From Vibrio neptunius (GTDB lineage: Bacteria; Pseudomonadota; Gammaproteobacteria; Enterobacterales; Vibrionaceae): a DNA stretch of 64,000 nucleotides. Each line of letters starts with the position of its first letter. The stretch's first letter is position 1. Shown here piece by piece: positions 1-8,048 of this stretch. Below the pieces are notes generated by a model that searched no databases, was not told the DNA's origin, and was given only the letters and a program-made list of their open reading frames with translations. Both the position numbers and the translations under genes were made by a program. The stretch is from NCBI RefSeq assembly GCF_000967495.1, contig NZ_JXXU01000019.1, positions 32,703 through 96,702 on the forward strand, given 5' to 3'.

Positions 1-595
1 TCTCACCCGTTTGCATCAGTTCAATAAAACGCAGCTGAATTGGGCGGTCTTTAATCCAACCTAGGAACGCTGGTAATTCGTGAGAATTGAGGTCCTTCAT
101 CAACACCACGTTTACTTTGATCTGCTCGTAGCCAACTTCAAAGGCGCGATCGATACCGGCCATCACTTGTGCAAACTTATTTTCGCCAGTAATTTGATGA
201 AACATTCGTGGGTCAAGACTATCAACACTGACATTAATGTGGGTCAATCCAGCTCGTTGCCAATCCGCGACCTGCTTTTCCATCCGGTAACCATTGGTGG
301 TGGTGGCGATCTTATCAATACCTTCGGTCTCCGAAACGGTACGAATAATATCGGTAAAATCTTTACGCAAGCTTGGCTCACCGCCAGTGATACGGACTTT
401 CGACGTGCCACAGTCAGCAAACGCTCTAACCACACGTTTGATCTCTGGAAGCGTTAAAAAAGACGAGTTTTTCTGTCCCGAGGGTTGATAACCATCAGGC
501 AGACAATATGTGCATTTAAAGTTACAGACATCTGTAACAGAAAGACGCAAATAGTAAAACTTGCGTCGAAATCTATCTTCGAATTGTTGCGCCAC
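1..595 (-). CDS. moaA: GTP 3',8-cyclase MoaA, 3' part missing (left window edge)
   Basis: Radical-SAM enzyme of the first step of molybdenum cofactor synthesis (GTP to 3',8-cyclo-GTP, with MoaC). The frame read on the minus strand is open to the window edge, about 198 codons. The N-terminus has the radical-SAM cysteines C24, C28 and C31 in the motif CNFKCTYC, followed by LPDGYQP and the RITGGEP motif. I place the start at a GTG at 593-595, because the protein then aligns from residue 2 with the N-terminus I remember for E. coli MoaA ([19 protein letters not shown]), and GGAAAGGTG lies just upstream. There is no ATG in a suitable place. The C-terminal part with the second 4Fe-4S cluster lies outside the window. 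The leader carries a Moco riboswitch, so expression is likely repressed when cofactor is plentiful. Confidence 0.93.
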   Translation of the reverse strand, partial: MAQQFEDRFRRKFYYLRLSVTDVCNFKCTYCLPDGYQPSGQKNSSFLTLPEIKRVVRAFADCGTSKVRITGGEPSLRKDFTDIIRTVSETEGIDKIATTTNGYRMEKQVADWQRAGLTHINVSVDSLDPRMFHQITGENKFAQVMAGIDRAFEVGYEQIKVNVVLMKDLNSHELPAFLGWIKDRPIQLRFIELMQTGE

Positions 596-599
596 GGAA

Positions 600-712
600 C
601 ACCTTTCCAAACACGGGAGGCGATAATCATTTCCAATTATGCCCTGGTGACAATCAGTCACTGGCTCAGCACGCATATTCATTATGAACTTAGCCCGATG
701 AGCTCGGAGTTA
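600..712 (-). promoter_or_regulatory. Moco (molybdenum cofactor) riboswitch upstream of moaA
   Basis: On the minus strand the moaA leader contains ACTCCGAGC (702-711), GTCACCAGGGC (about 640-651), GCCTCCCGT (about 613-622) and finally GGAAAGGTG (600-608), directly before the GTG start. These blocks and their order match the leader I remember for E. coli moaA, the type member of the Moco RNA motif. The last block overlaps the ribosome-binding site, which fits control of translation by cofactor binding. Boundaries are approximate; a covariance-model search would settle them. Confidence 0.85.
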
Positions 713-900
713 TGGCAACTGCCTATTAAGATCTGCGCTTAAAGACAGCAGCTGACGATAAAATACTTAATAATTGTGTGTGTTTCTACCCTAAACAGAA
801 AAAAATCACACCCAGCGCCCAAAATACCTCGTATTGAGTACTTTCAGCAGTTCAATTATTCTAGATTGTAGATGAATATGATCAAATAAGAACAAAATTG

Positions 901-1788
901 ATGACTCTGTACTGTACAAAAAAAGTGGTCGCCATTGGTGGTGGCCACGGCCTAGGGCGTATGTTGGCGGCTTTGAAAGACTTTGGTGGAAATGCGACAG
1001 GCATTGTTGCTACTACAGATAATGGAGGCTCGACCGGAAGGATCCGTCACTGTCAGGGAGGCATAGCTTGGGGTGACACCCGAAACTGTATCAACCAATT
1101 AATTACCGATCCTTCAATCAGTTCGATGATGTTTGAATACCGCTTTAAAGGTTCAGGCGAATTAGATGGTCACAACTTAGGCAACTTAATGCTAACTGCA
1201 CTCGACAACCTTTCGGTTCGGCCTTTGGATGCAATTAACCTTATTCGTAACATGCTGAAAGTAGACGTGAATATCATTCCAATGACAGAGCACCCCGCTG
1301 ATTTGAAAGCACTAGCTCCAGACGGCCAGTGGGTGACCGGAGAAACGAGTGTCGATGAAATGCCAGAGAAACTGATACGACTCGACTTAGAGCCCGAAGT
1401 TCCCGCGACCACTGAAGGCGTGCTGGCGATAGAGCAGGCTGACGCAATCATTCTTGGTCCGGGCAGTTTTCTAACCAGTATTATGCCGCCGTTGTTATTA
1501 TCTGAAATTGGTCGAGCCATTGAGAATAACAAAAAAGCTCAACTGGTTTTCGTTGAAAACCTCTCTCCAGAACAGGGGCCAGCCAGTAAGTTGACCCTTA
1601 AAGAAAAGCTAGAATGGTGTCAGCGTGCTTGCCGCGGGCGTAAAATTGATGTGGTACTGGGTGAAGAAACGCATCCCGAATTAAACGACTGGAATTGCGT
1701 GACGACGCCTCTGGCTTCACCGAATCGAGACTGGCGACACGACAGAAGCAAATTGCAATCTGCCGTAGAATCGCTATTTTGTCAGTAA
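901..1788 (+). CDS. ybhK: YvcK/YbhK-family protein (putative gluconeogenesis factor, CofD-like fold)
   Basis: A 295-residue protein of the YvcK/UPF0052 family. Visible motifs are the N-terminal nucleotide-binding loop VVAIGGGHGLGRML, the TTDNGGSTGRIR block, DTRNCINQL, GHNLGNLML and ILGPGSFLTSIMP, all typical of the family and related to CofD (2-phospho-lactate transferase). In Bacillus, YvcK binds UDP-GlcNAc and affects cell shape and growth on gluconeogenic carbon; the role in Vibrio is not established. A TTG at 898 is in frame, but the ATG at 901 is the more normal start; neither has a strong Shine-Dalgarno. It is divergent from moaA, the same neighbourhood as ybhK-moaA in E. coli. Its 3' end overlaps luxU on the other strand by 15 bp. 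Confidence 0.9.
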   Translation: MTLYCTKKVVAIGGGHGLGRMLAALKDFGGNATGIVATTDNGGSTGRIRHCQGGIAWGDTRNCINQLITDPSISSMMFEYRFKGSGELDGHNLGNLMLTALDNLSVRPLDAINLIRNMLKVDVNIIPMTEHPADLKALAPDGQWVTGETSVDEMPEKLIRLDLEPEVPATTEGVLAIEQADAIILGPGSFLTSIMPPLLLSEIGRAIENNKKAQLVFVENLSPEQGPASKLTLKEKLEWCQRACRGRKIDVVLGEETHPELNDWNCVTTPLASPNRDWRHDRSKLQSAVESLFCQ

Positions 1789-2115
1789 TGCTCTGTAACG
1801 CTGTTGGGTTTCACTCAACAGCGCGACCATTTGCAGCTGCGTCGCTGAGACATCGAGTTGCTGACCCGATTTAGCCTTGGCATCCACTTCAACAGCGTAT
1901 GCACAGAGAGATTCAGCGCCAAAGCTCGCTGCACTGCTCTTTAGCGCATGACTAATCTCTTTTAGATAGGCATCTTTATCCAAATCTTCGTCAGTGCTTA
2001 GCTTCTCAATGTATTGCACCAGCTCCCCGAGAAAGATATCGAGTAAAATGGGGACATTATCGGCACCAATTTCACTGGCCAATCTGTCTATTTTGGTTTG
2101 ATTTAAGACTTCCAT
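1774..2115 (-). CDS. luxU: LuxU histidine phosphotransfer protein (quorum sensing)
   Basis: A 113-residue Hpt protein that passes phosphate between the quorum-sensing hybrid kinases (LuxN/LuxPQ/CqsS type) and LuxO in the cytoplasm. The phosphoacceptor is His56 in ISHALKSSAASFGA, the usual Hpt motif. It follows luxO with 6 bp between them, so the two are cotranscribed and presumably translated together. Length and motif match Vibrio LuxU. The 3' end runs 15 bp into the convergent ybhK-like gene, and there is no room for a terminator between them. Confidence 0.95.
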   Translation of the reverse strand: MEVLNQTKIDRLASEIGADNVPILLDIFLGELVQYIEKLSTDEDLDKDAYLKEISHALKSSAASFGAESLCAYAVEVDAKAKSGQQLDVSATQLQMVALLSETQQRYRALLTK

Positions 2116-2121
2116 GATCGA

Positions 2122-3516
2122 TTACTGTGTTTCCTTAGTGTTCCAGTTTTGTAGCTTACGATAAAGCGTTGATGGGCTGACATCTAAGTAACCCGCCGCT
2201 TTAGGAATATTTCCTTCACAGGCCTTAATCGCTTGCTCGATGGCTTTCTTCTCTGTTAACCACAGAGGGAAAATGTCATGCACAGAAAAGCTGTCTTTGT
2301 CCTGCAGTTCAATCCTTATCTGCCTCTCAACTGGCTGGTTAAGTGGTGGTGGCAACATATCCATCGAGATATTTTCACCATTGTTGAGCACCACTACATT
2401 TCTCAGCACGTTTTGTAACTGACGCACATTGCCTGGCCACTCGTATTGGGCAAAACGACTAACAACTTCTGGTGCCAATCGGACAAAGTCCTTTCCTTCC
2501 TCTTTAGACATAAAGCCTAGCAGAGAGTAAGCAATTTCTATGACATCATCACCACGCTCTCTCAAAGGAGGTAAGTGCAATGGGATCACGTATAAACGAT
2601 AGTACAGATCTTCACGAAAGCGCCCTTCCTGCACCTCTTTCCATGGATCGCGATTGGTCGCACAAACAAAACGTACATCGACACTCTTCATTTTCGAGGA
2701 GCCCACTTTTTGAAATGTGCCCGTTTGGATAAAGCGTAGCAACTTAGTCTGCAGATCTAAATCCATTTCACACAGCTCATCGAGAAAGAGAGTACCACCA
2801 TCGGCAAGTTCTGCTGCGCCTTGACGATCAGTAGCAGCCCCCGTGAACGCGCCTTTCACGTGACCAAACAACTCGCTTTCAATCAGATCTTTGGGAATGG
2901 CTGCACAGTTGATCGCAATAAAAGGTTTGTCACCACGCTTACTAGCAGCGTGAATAGCTTCAGCACACACTTCTTTGCCCGTACCGCTTTCTCCAGTAAT
3001 AAAAATACTGGCTTTACTCGCTGCAGCGGAGTCAATGGTGCGATAGACAGCCTGCATAGTGTGGCTACTGCCGATAAAGCCTTGATAGTTCTGATTACCA
3101 GGATTATCTGCTTCATTTTTCAACTTCGTCGCTTTGCGAATAGCGTTGTTGACCGTGACACGAAGCCGGTCAGCTTCACATGGTTTGATAAGGAAATCCT
3201 GTGCACCATGACGCATCGCTTCTACTGCCGTGTCAATCGAGCCGTGAGCCGTCATGAAAATCACTGGAACATCAGGGGTTTTCTGTTTTACTGCGTGTAA
3301 GACATCCATACCAGTCATGTCTGGAAGTCGTAGATCCAACAAAATTAAATCTGGAGTGCGAAAGTTGAGACTCTCGATAGCATCACGCCCAGTGCCAACG
3401 ATATTAATATCGATGCCCAATGGAGTGAGATAAGAACGGTACAACGCCGCGACTGACGCTGTGTCTTCCACCATCAAAAGATATCTTGACTTTTGTGTTT
3501 GCGTATTTTGTTGCAT
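2122..3516 (-). CDS. luxO: LuxO, sigma-54-dependent quorum-sensing response regulator
   Basis: Central quorum-sensing regulator, 464 residues. Domains in order: receiver (about 10-130) with phosphoacceptor Asp61 in [13 protein letters not shown]+ sigma-54 activator domain (about 150-385) with Walker A GESGTGKE, the sigma-54-contacting GAFTGA loop and the Walker B region [14 protein letters not shown]-terminal Fis-type helix-turn-helix (about 420-464, [19 protein letters not shown]). At low cell density LuxO-P with sigma-54 activates Qrr sRNA genes, which repress the LuxR/HapR master regulator. The divergent qrr1 gene starts about 140 bp upstream, the arrangement known in other vibrios. All catalytic motifs look intact. 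Confidence 0.97.
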   Translation of the reverse strand: MQQNTQTQKSRYLLMVEDTASVAALYRSYLTPLGIDINIVGTGRDAIESLNFRTPDLILLDLRLPDMTGMDVLHAVKQKTPDVPVIFMTAHGSIDTAVEAMRHGAQDFLIKPCEADRLRVTVNNAIRKATKLKNEADNPGNQNYQGFIGSSHTMQAVYRTIDSAAASKASIFITGESGTGKEVCAEAIHAASKRGDKPFIAINCAAIPKDLIESELFGHVKGAFTGAATDRQGAAELADGGTLFLDELCEMDLDLQTKLLRFIQTGTFQKVGSSKMKSVDVRFVCATNRDPWKEVQEGRFREDLYYRLYVIPLHLPPLRERGDDVIEIAYSLLGFMSKEEGKDFVRLAPEVVSRFAQYEWPGNVRQLQNVLRNVVVLNNGENISMDMLPPPLNQPVERQIRIELQDKDSFSVHDIFPLWLTEKKAIEQAIKACEGNIPKAAGYLDVSPSTLYRKLQNWNTKETQ

Positions 3517-3566
3517 AACCTAGCCGAATTTTTCTTCGCAATTTGTATAAATGATTGCATTGCGCT

Positions 3567-3579
3567 TTGCATTTTGCAA
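3567..3579. promoter_or_regulatory. Probable LuxO binding site upstream of qrr1
   Basis: The near-palindrome TTGCATTTTGCAA fits the TTGCA-N3-TGCAA site I remember for LuxO upstream of qrr genes. It lies about 75 bp upstream of the predicted qrr1 start, where a sigma-54 activator would bind. A partial second copy, TTGCATTGC, is at 3555-3563. The site is also about 50 bp upstream of the luxO start codon, so it could contribute to autoregulation. Confidence 0.6.
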
Positions 3580-3628
3580 ATTTATTGTTTAAAAAACGAG
3601 AAACGCCCTAAAATTGGCGTAAAAAAAT

Positions 3629-3644
3629 TGGCACGTTAAATGCT
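3629..3644 (+). promoter_or_regulatory. Sigma-54 promoter of qrr1
   Basis: TGGCAC-N5-ATGCT matches the -24/-12 consensus, with GG (3630-3631) and GC (3642-3643) separated by exactly 10 bp. It is followed 11-12 bp downstream by the first bases of the Qrr RNA. Confidence 0.85.
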
Positions 3645-3654
3645 GCTCAAACAA

Positions 3655-3748
3655 TGACCCTTTGGGTCACCTAGCCAACTGACGTTGTTAGTGAACTTAG
3701 TTTTCACAACTTACAGCCAATAGGATGTTACCTACTGGCTATTTTTTT
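3655..3748 (+). ncRNA. qrr1: Qrr1 quorum-regulatory small RNA
   Basis: About 94 nt. It starts with TGACCCTTTGGGTCA, the first hairpin, followed by the conserved pairing region CCTAGCCAACTGACGTTGTTAGTGAA. It ends with the hairpin AGCCAATAGG-N-CCTACTGGCT and a seven-T run (3742-3748), an intrinsic terminator. This matches the Qrr family: Hfq-dependent sRNAs that base-pair with luxR/hapR, luxO and aphA mRNAs. It is divergent from luxO and ends before uvrB, the position I know for qrr1 in other vibrios. Confidence 0.95.
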
Positions 3749-3765
3749 GCCTGTCAGAAGTTCAT

Positions 3766-5796
3766 TCAGCTATTCACTATGAACTGCTGGCGCAATTTCT
3801 CTATCTGATCTCGTTTTTCAGCTGCCGCTTCGAACTCCAGATCCTGAGCATGCTGATACATCTGCGCTTCCAACTTGCTGATCTCTTTTTCAAGCTGTTG
3901 GGGTGTCATCGCATTATAGGACTGGGAGGGCTCAGCAACTTCAGACAACGGGACCTGTTTATTAGTTCGTTGTTTTTTGCTCTTAGCAATATCACCAAGT
4001 TCCATAATATCTTTGATATTACGCTTTAGTGCCTGCGGCTCAATGCCCATCTTAGCATTATAGGCTTGTTGTTTCTCTCTACGACGGTTGGTTTCTCCCA
4101 TCGCCTTATGCATAGATTTCGTTACAGTATCGGCATAGAGGATCGCTTTACCACTAATATTCCGTGCCGCACGGCCTATGGTCTGAATTAACGAGCGTTC
4201 CGAACGTAAGAAGCCTTCTTTGTCGGCATCAAGAATAGCCACCAGTGAAACTTCTGGCATATCCAAACCTTCTCGCAACAAGTTGATACCAACCAAAGCG
4301 TCAAACTTACCTAGTCGTAAATCACGGATAATTTCCACACGTTCGACCGTATCGATATCAGAATGGAGATAACGAACGCGAACATCGTGTTCCGTTAAAT
4401 ACTCAGTGAGATCCTCTGCCATTCGCTTTGTCAACGTTGTTACAAGGACACGTTCGTCTTTGGCAGAGCGAAGGTGGATTTCAGACAATAAGTCATCTAC
4501 CTGTGTCGCTACAGGGCGAACTTCTAATTCGGGGTCTAACAAGCCTGTCGGGCGCACAACTTGATCGGCAATTTCACTATCCGATTTTTCCAGTTCGTAG
4601 TTACCGGGTGTAGCAGAGACAAATATCGTTTGGGGTGCGAGAGATTCAAATTCTTCAAATTTAAGTGGACGATTATCCAGCGCTGAAGGCAATCGAAAAC
4701 CAAATTCCACCAAGGTCTCTTTACGAGATCGGTCTCCTTTATACATGGCGCCAATCTGCGGTACCGTCACATGAGACTCGTCAATCACTAACAAACCATC
4801 ATCGGGCAAATAGTCAAACAAAGTTGGAGGCGGCTCACCTTCACTACGACCACTCAGATAACGTGAATAGTTTTCGATACCAGAGCAAAAACCAAGCTCG
4901 GTCATCATCTCAATATCAAAGTGAGTCCGCTGTGAGATGCGCTGCTCTTCAAGTAACTTGTTGTTGTCCAATAAGTATTTCTTGCGACTTTCCAATTCAA
5001 CTTTAATGTTCTCTATCGCATCGAGGATCTTATCTCTGGGTGTGACGTAATGCGTTTTGGGGTAGATAGTAAAACGCGGCAAATCGCGCTGTTTCACTAC
5101 CCCAGTGAGAGGGTCGAAAACACTGATACAGTCGATTTCATCATCAAACATTTCAATCCGGACAGCATCTTGATCAGATTCTGCTGGGAAAACATCAATC
5201 ACTTCACCACGGACACGGAACTGACCTCGCTCAAAAGCGACATCATTGCGGCTGTACTGCAACTCAGCCAGTCGACGCAGAATATCACGTTGATCCATCA
5301 CGTCACCACGACGCACATGCAGCATCATTTGTAAGTAAGACTGAGGGTCACCCAGACCATAAATCGCGGAAACAGAAGCCACTATGATAGCGTCTTTGCG
5401 CTCAAGTAAGGCTTTGGTCGCTGATAGACGCATTTGTTCAATGTGGGCGTTCACAGAGGCATCTTTCTCTATAAACGTATCCGTTGTCGGTACGTAGGCT
5501 TCAGGTTGGTAATAGTCATAGTAAGAAACAAAGTATTCAACCGCATTGTTAGGGAAGAATCCCTTCATCTCTCCATAAAGCTGTGCTGCCAGTGTTTTAT
5601 TCGGTGCAAGCAGGATGGCCGGACGCTGTGCCTGTGCGATAACATTAGCTAGGGTAAATGTCTTGCCTGAACCTGTTACACCCAACAAGGTTTGATGCGC
5701 GAGCCCCGAATCTAATCCGTCCAACAACTGGCTAATCGCGGTTGGTTGGTCGCCTGATGGCTGGTAATCCGACACTAAATCAAAAACTTTGCTCAT
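3766..5796 (-). CDS. uvrB: UvrB, excinuclease ABC subunit B
   Basis: The damage-verification helicase of nucleotide excision repair, 676 residues with the start at 5796 ([20 protein letters not shown]). That ATG has GAGGTG upstream and gives the usual family length; an in-frame extension to 5862 exists but has no support and would run through the LexA box. Seen in order: Walker A GVTGSGKT, the beta-hairpin region [12 protein letters not shown], the DESH box ([13 protein letters not shown]), helicase motifs [15 protein letters not shown] and QTIGRAARN, and a C-terminal UVR motif ([25 protein letters not shown]), which contacts UvrC. A LexA box upstream puts it in the SOS response. It reads away from the gene-poor region and toward qrr1. 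Confidence 0.97.
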   Translation of the reverse strand: MSKVFDLVSDYQPSGDQPTAISQLLDGLDSGLAHQTLLGVTGSGKTFTLANVIAQAQRPAILLAPNKTLAAQLYGEMKGFFPNNAVEYFVSYYDYYQPEAYVPTTDTFIEKDASVNAHIEQMRLSATKALLERKDAIIVASVSAIYGLGDPQSYLQMMLHVRRGDVMDQRDILRRLAELQYSRNDVAFERGQFRVRGEVIDVFPAESDQDAVRIEMFDDEIDCISVFDPLTGVVKQRDLPRFTIYPKTHYVTPRDKILDAIENIKVELESRKKYLLDNNKLLEEQRISQRTHFDIEMMTELGFCSGIENYSRYLSGRSEGEPPPTLFDYLPDDGLLVIDESHVTVPQIGAMYKGDRSRKETLVEFGFRLPSALDNRPLKFEEFESLAPQTIFVSATPGNYELEKSDSEIADQVVRPTGLLDPELEVRPVATQVDDLLSEIHLRSAKDERVLVTTLTKRMAEDLTEYLTEHDVRVRYLHSDIDTVERVEIIRDLRLGKFDALVGINLLREGLDMPEVSLVAILDADKEGFLRSERSLIQTIGRAARNISGKAILYADTVTKSMHKAMGETNRRREKQQAYNAKMGIEPQALKRNIKDIMELGDIAKSKKQRTNKQVPLSEVAEPSQSYNAMTPQQLEKEISKLEAQMYQHAQDLEFEAAAEKRDQIEKLRQQFIVNS

Positions 5797-5840
5797 TGGC
5801 ACCTCATCCGTACATGAAGAATAAATCGGGTCTATTTTGA

Positions 5841-5856
5841 CTGTATGAATATACAG
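5841..5856. promoter_or_regulatory. LexA (SOS) box upstream of uvrB
   Basis: CTGTATGAATATACAG fits CTG-N10-CAG with an AT-rich centre, as in gamma-proteobacterial LexA operators. It lies 45-60 bp upstream of the chosen uvrB start. Confidence 0.85.
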
Positions 5857-5862
5857 AAACAA

Positions 5863-6300
5863 TAGCTAAAGAAAAAATAACCGCCTGTTTTAAATATTTT
5901 GTCCTCATAACGCTAGATCCTAATATTCAATCCTGCTACCATCTTTGGCCCTAAACTGTGTGCGCTCTAATCTTTGCGTAAAAACTCATTCACAGCTTAC
6001 TCACATCTATGGTTAATCAACCAGTTTATCCACACGATTCAAAAAAACCTCTACCATCATCAGTTATGTTCTAGCCTGCTACTGAAGCTTTAATGTACAA
6101 CAAGTTACCACTGAACTTTTATTGGTTACTTTTTCATCTAAAAATCGATTGCTTCGACGTTATTTCATTTATCAAGTTTAATTAACACACTTATCCACAA
6201 TTTTGGTGGATAAGTAAACCTAACCTTTACGCTTCAAGGGCTAAAAAAAAGTAAAGCACTTTCTAACAAAAATATTTAACTCAATGAGGCGATTTTGAGG
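5863..6300. other. Gene-poor AT-rich region with DnaA boxes
   Basis: No convincing gene in about 440 bp. It contains an exact DnaA box TTATCCACA at 6026-6034 and another at 6191-6199. The latter forms half of a perfect inverted repeat, ACTTATCCAC (6189-6198) with GTGGATAAGT (6206-6215), spacer 7 bp; the right half is a DnaA box with one mismatch on the other strand. Two exact 9-mers in so short a stretch are more than expected by chance. The role is unknown: DnaA titration, a regulatory DnaA site, or a replication-coordination element are possible. Confidence 0.5.
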
Positions 6301-6329
6301 TTGACAGAGTCTCATCCCGTAGATAAGAT
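6301..6329 (+). promoter_or_regulatory. Sigma-70 promoter of tRNA-Asn
   Basis: -35 TTGACA (6301-6306) and -10 TAAGAT (6324-6329) with a 17-bp spacer, followed by a G/C-rich discriminator (TCGCAGCGC), as usual for stringently controlled tRNA promoters. The tRNA begins about 20 bp downstream. Confidence 0.8.
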
Positions 6330-6349
6330 TCGCAGCGCTTAAACGCAAT

Positions 6350-6425
6350 TCCCCCTTAGTTCAGTTGGTAGAACGGCGGACTGTTAATCCGTATGTCGCA
6401 GGTTCGAGTCCCGCAGGGGGAGCCA
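6350..6425 (+). tRNA. tRNA-Asn (anticodon GTT)
   Basis: A 76-nt cloverleaf. Acceptor stem TCCCCCT pairs with AGGGGGA, the D-arm contains TTCAGTTGGTAGAA, the anticodon loop CTGTTAA has GTT at 6383-6385, the T-arm contains GGTTCGAGTCCC, and the CCA end is encoded. Asn tRNA genes are the integration sites of the Yersinia high-pathogenicity island, and a yersiniabactin-like cluster begins about 0.5 kb downstream here. Confidence 0.97.
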
Positions 6426-6432
6426 AATTCAG

Positions 6433-6470
6433 AAAAAAGCTCAATCGAAAGGTTGAGCTTTTTTCGTTTT
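6433..6470 (+). terminator. Intrinsic terminator after tRNA-Asn
   Basis: AAAAAAGCTCAA (6433-6444) and TTGAGCTTTTTT (6453-6464) form a perfect 12-bp stem with an 8-nt loop and a T-rich tail. Confidence 0.9.
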
Positions 6471-6912
6471 CAAGAAGATTGCACGCCCTAACGATCGTTT
6501 CCCAACGTTTTGCGCAAACATTACCCACTTAGCAGTACTTACTCGTCCCTGTTGTTTATTGTCATGCCTATAGGAGCGATGGCTGGTCATTGTTGGCGGC
6601 CTGCGACAACAATCGAAATTTCATCTGCATATTTATTTGCCAAAATAATTTTGGTTTTCCTGTACTACAAGCACTACTCAATTGCGGTGCAAAGCGAAGA
6701 AAAATGACTTCCGATCCGAGTAGACAGAAATCGAGAAGCTCAACAGAATGAAGCACTCGTTTATAAAACCAATAATACGAGTTTCAAAAAATAAAATAAA
6801 AACATGAGACAACGTGCGGACAATGAATACTTTGCCCTGTGGCCCGCTTCTCAATACTCCAATGAAACATGTGTGCATTTAGCTGACTAAGCCGTATTGA
6901 AGGGTACCAACT
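6471..6912. other. Intergenic region between tRNA-Asn and araC1
   Basis: About 440 bp with no supported gene. Short open frames here have no recognisable features or ribosome-binding sites. No integrase remnant and no copy of the tRNA 3' end was found. It must hold the araC1 promoter, but I could not identify a convincing Fur box or -35/-10 pair. Confidence 0.5.
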
Positions 6913-7890
6913 ATGAACTGCGTTGACTCAAAATTTCAATCTGATTGCTCTCAAGCCACATCGTGTGCAACTAGCCAATCTTTACGCTCACCGATAAAAC
7001 CGACCTGCCAATCATTCGGCGGGTGCTTGGGATGTCAAATTCATACCTTATCTGGATATGGAGGCTGCACAGCCTACGAGACTCAGCCTGCAGAACCTAC
7101 CTGTTGCCTACGCATATTAACCGTTTTGCGCGGTGAACGATTGCTTTGGCACAATGGTCAAGATCAACCGCTTGAACTGGAACCCGGTAAGAGTGTTCTT
7201 ATTTTATCCACCGACCAGTTCAATGACGTTTTTATAAGTACAGAAGAAACCTTTGTTGAGATCGCCGACATTCGGTTTGAATGTCACTACTTGGGCAAGA
7301 TTCATCACCAAATTCAAGAAGTGCTAAAAAATCGTAGCCTTGAACCTCTCGCTGACAATCGACCTTGGGTATTTGATACAAGCTTTGATATTCAGCGCTT
7401 TCTCAGTCAGCTCGATATCAATGAAACAACCCATACACAAGAGACAACAACACCCCTGTACACTGTTTCACAAGCCTATCAGTGTTTGTCAAAGTTACTA
7501 GGGCAGCTGGAGATGATTCAGCCCAACCGAAAGACTGATGATAGCGCATGTTTATCCAATCGAACTCTGAACAAGATCCGTAAAGCACATTCTTTAATCG
7601 AGCAAGAACCTGGCAAAAACTGGAGTATTGCAGAGCTATGCAAAGAAGTGGGTACCAATGAAACGAGCTTTAAACGAGGATTCAAGTTGCTCTTCAATAC
7701 GACATTCTCCAAGCGGCTACAACAAACACGAATGGATATCGCTGCAACAGAACTCGAGTTCACTGACCAGCCTATTATAGATATTGTATACAAAGTAGGC
7801 TACTCAAGCCCTTCTCACTTCACCAAACTGTTTAAGCAACATTTTGGACAAAACCCTCTTCAATATCGTAAGTGCCGCCAAAGAGCCTGA
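6913..7890 (+). CDS. araC1: AraC-family regulator of the siderophore cluster (PchR/YbtA-like), cysteine-rich N-terminus
   Basis: A 325-residue transcription factor. The C-terminal third (about 225-320) is an AraC/XylS double helix-turn-helix: GKNWSIAELCKEVGTNETSFKRGFK and a second motif ending VGYSSPSHFTKLFKQHFGQNPLQYR. The N-terminal sensor domain resembles PchR/YbtA regulators, which activate receptor and biosynthesis genes when the siderophore is present. Oddly, the first 65 residues hold nine cysteines (positions 3, 12, 18, 32, 38, 41, 52, 64, 65), suggesting metal or redox sensing; this is inference. It is first in the araC1-araC2-frpA-irp8-irp2 order known from piscibactin clusters. GAAGGG precedes the ATG. 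The gene ends in its own terminator. Confidence 0.85.
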   Translation: MNCVDSKFQSDCSQATSCATSQSLRSPIKPTCQSFGGCLGCQIHTLSGYGGCTAYETQPAEPTCCLRILTVLRGERLLWHNGQDQPLELEPGKSVLILSTDQFNDVFISTEETFVEIADIRFECHYLGKIHHQIQEVLKNRSLEPLADNRPWVFDTSFDIQRFLSQLDINETTHTQETTTPLYTVSQAYQCLSKLLGQLEMIQPNRKTDDSACLSNRTLNKIRKAHSLIEQEPGKNWSIAELCKEVGTNETSFKRGFKLLFNTTFSKRLQQTRMDIAATELEFTDQPIIDIVYKVGYSSPSHFTKLFKQHFGQNPLQYRKCRQRA

Positions 7891-7933
7891 TATTACCCTT
7901 CTGTCTTTCCCTCTGGTAGCAAGTTGAGACCAG

Positions 7934-7958
7934 CCCCGGCGTACGTCGGGGTCTTTTT
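7934..7958 (+). terminator. Intrinsic terminator after araC1
   Basis: CCCCGGCGTACGTCGGGG (7934-7951) forms a GC-rich stem with a tiny loop, followed by TCTTTTT. It separates araC1 from araC2. Confidence 0.8.
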
Positions 7959-8006
7959 ACTAGAGTGTTTGTACTAATGCAATAATAGACATAATAGCCA
8001 ATAAGT

Positions 8007-8025
8007 GATAATGTTTCTCATTATC
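8007..8025. promoter_or_regulatory. Fur box upstream of araC2
   Basis: GATAATGTTTCTCATTATC matches the 19-bp Fur consensus GATAATGATAATCATTATC at 16 positions, with both outer 7-mers exact. It lies 24-42 bp upstream of the araC2 start codon, a position where Fur-Fe would block transcription. Confidence 0.9.
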
Positions 8026-8048
8026 AAAAAATAATTATTAATAAAACT

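Noticed and set aside
80..742. Plus-strand open frames over the left end
   Set aside because: They lie opposite moaA and its riboswitch; the minus-strand frame with radical-SAM motifs is the real gene.
1170..1532. 120-codon minus-strand frame inside the ybhK-like gene
   Set aside because: Shadow of a well-supported gene; composition is unlike a protein and there is no ribosome-binding site.
2821..3300. 159-codon plus-strand frame inside luxO
   Set aside because: Antisense shadow of the conserved receiver/AAA+ coding region.
6350..6425. Search for an att repeat of the tRNA-Asn 3' end
   Set aside because: No second copy of the tRNA 3' sequence was seen in the window by eye, so no attachment site is claimed.
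6510..6878. Small open frames between tRNA-Asn and araC1
   Set aside because: Overlapping frames on both strands, no start signals, no family resemblance; no integrase-like residues.
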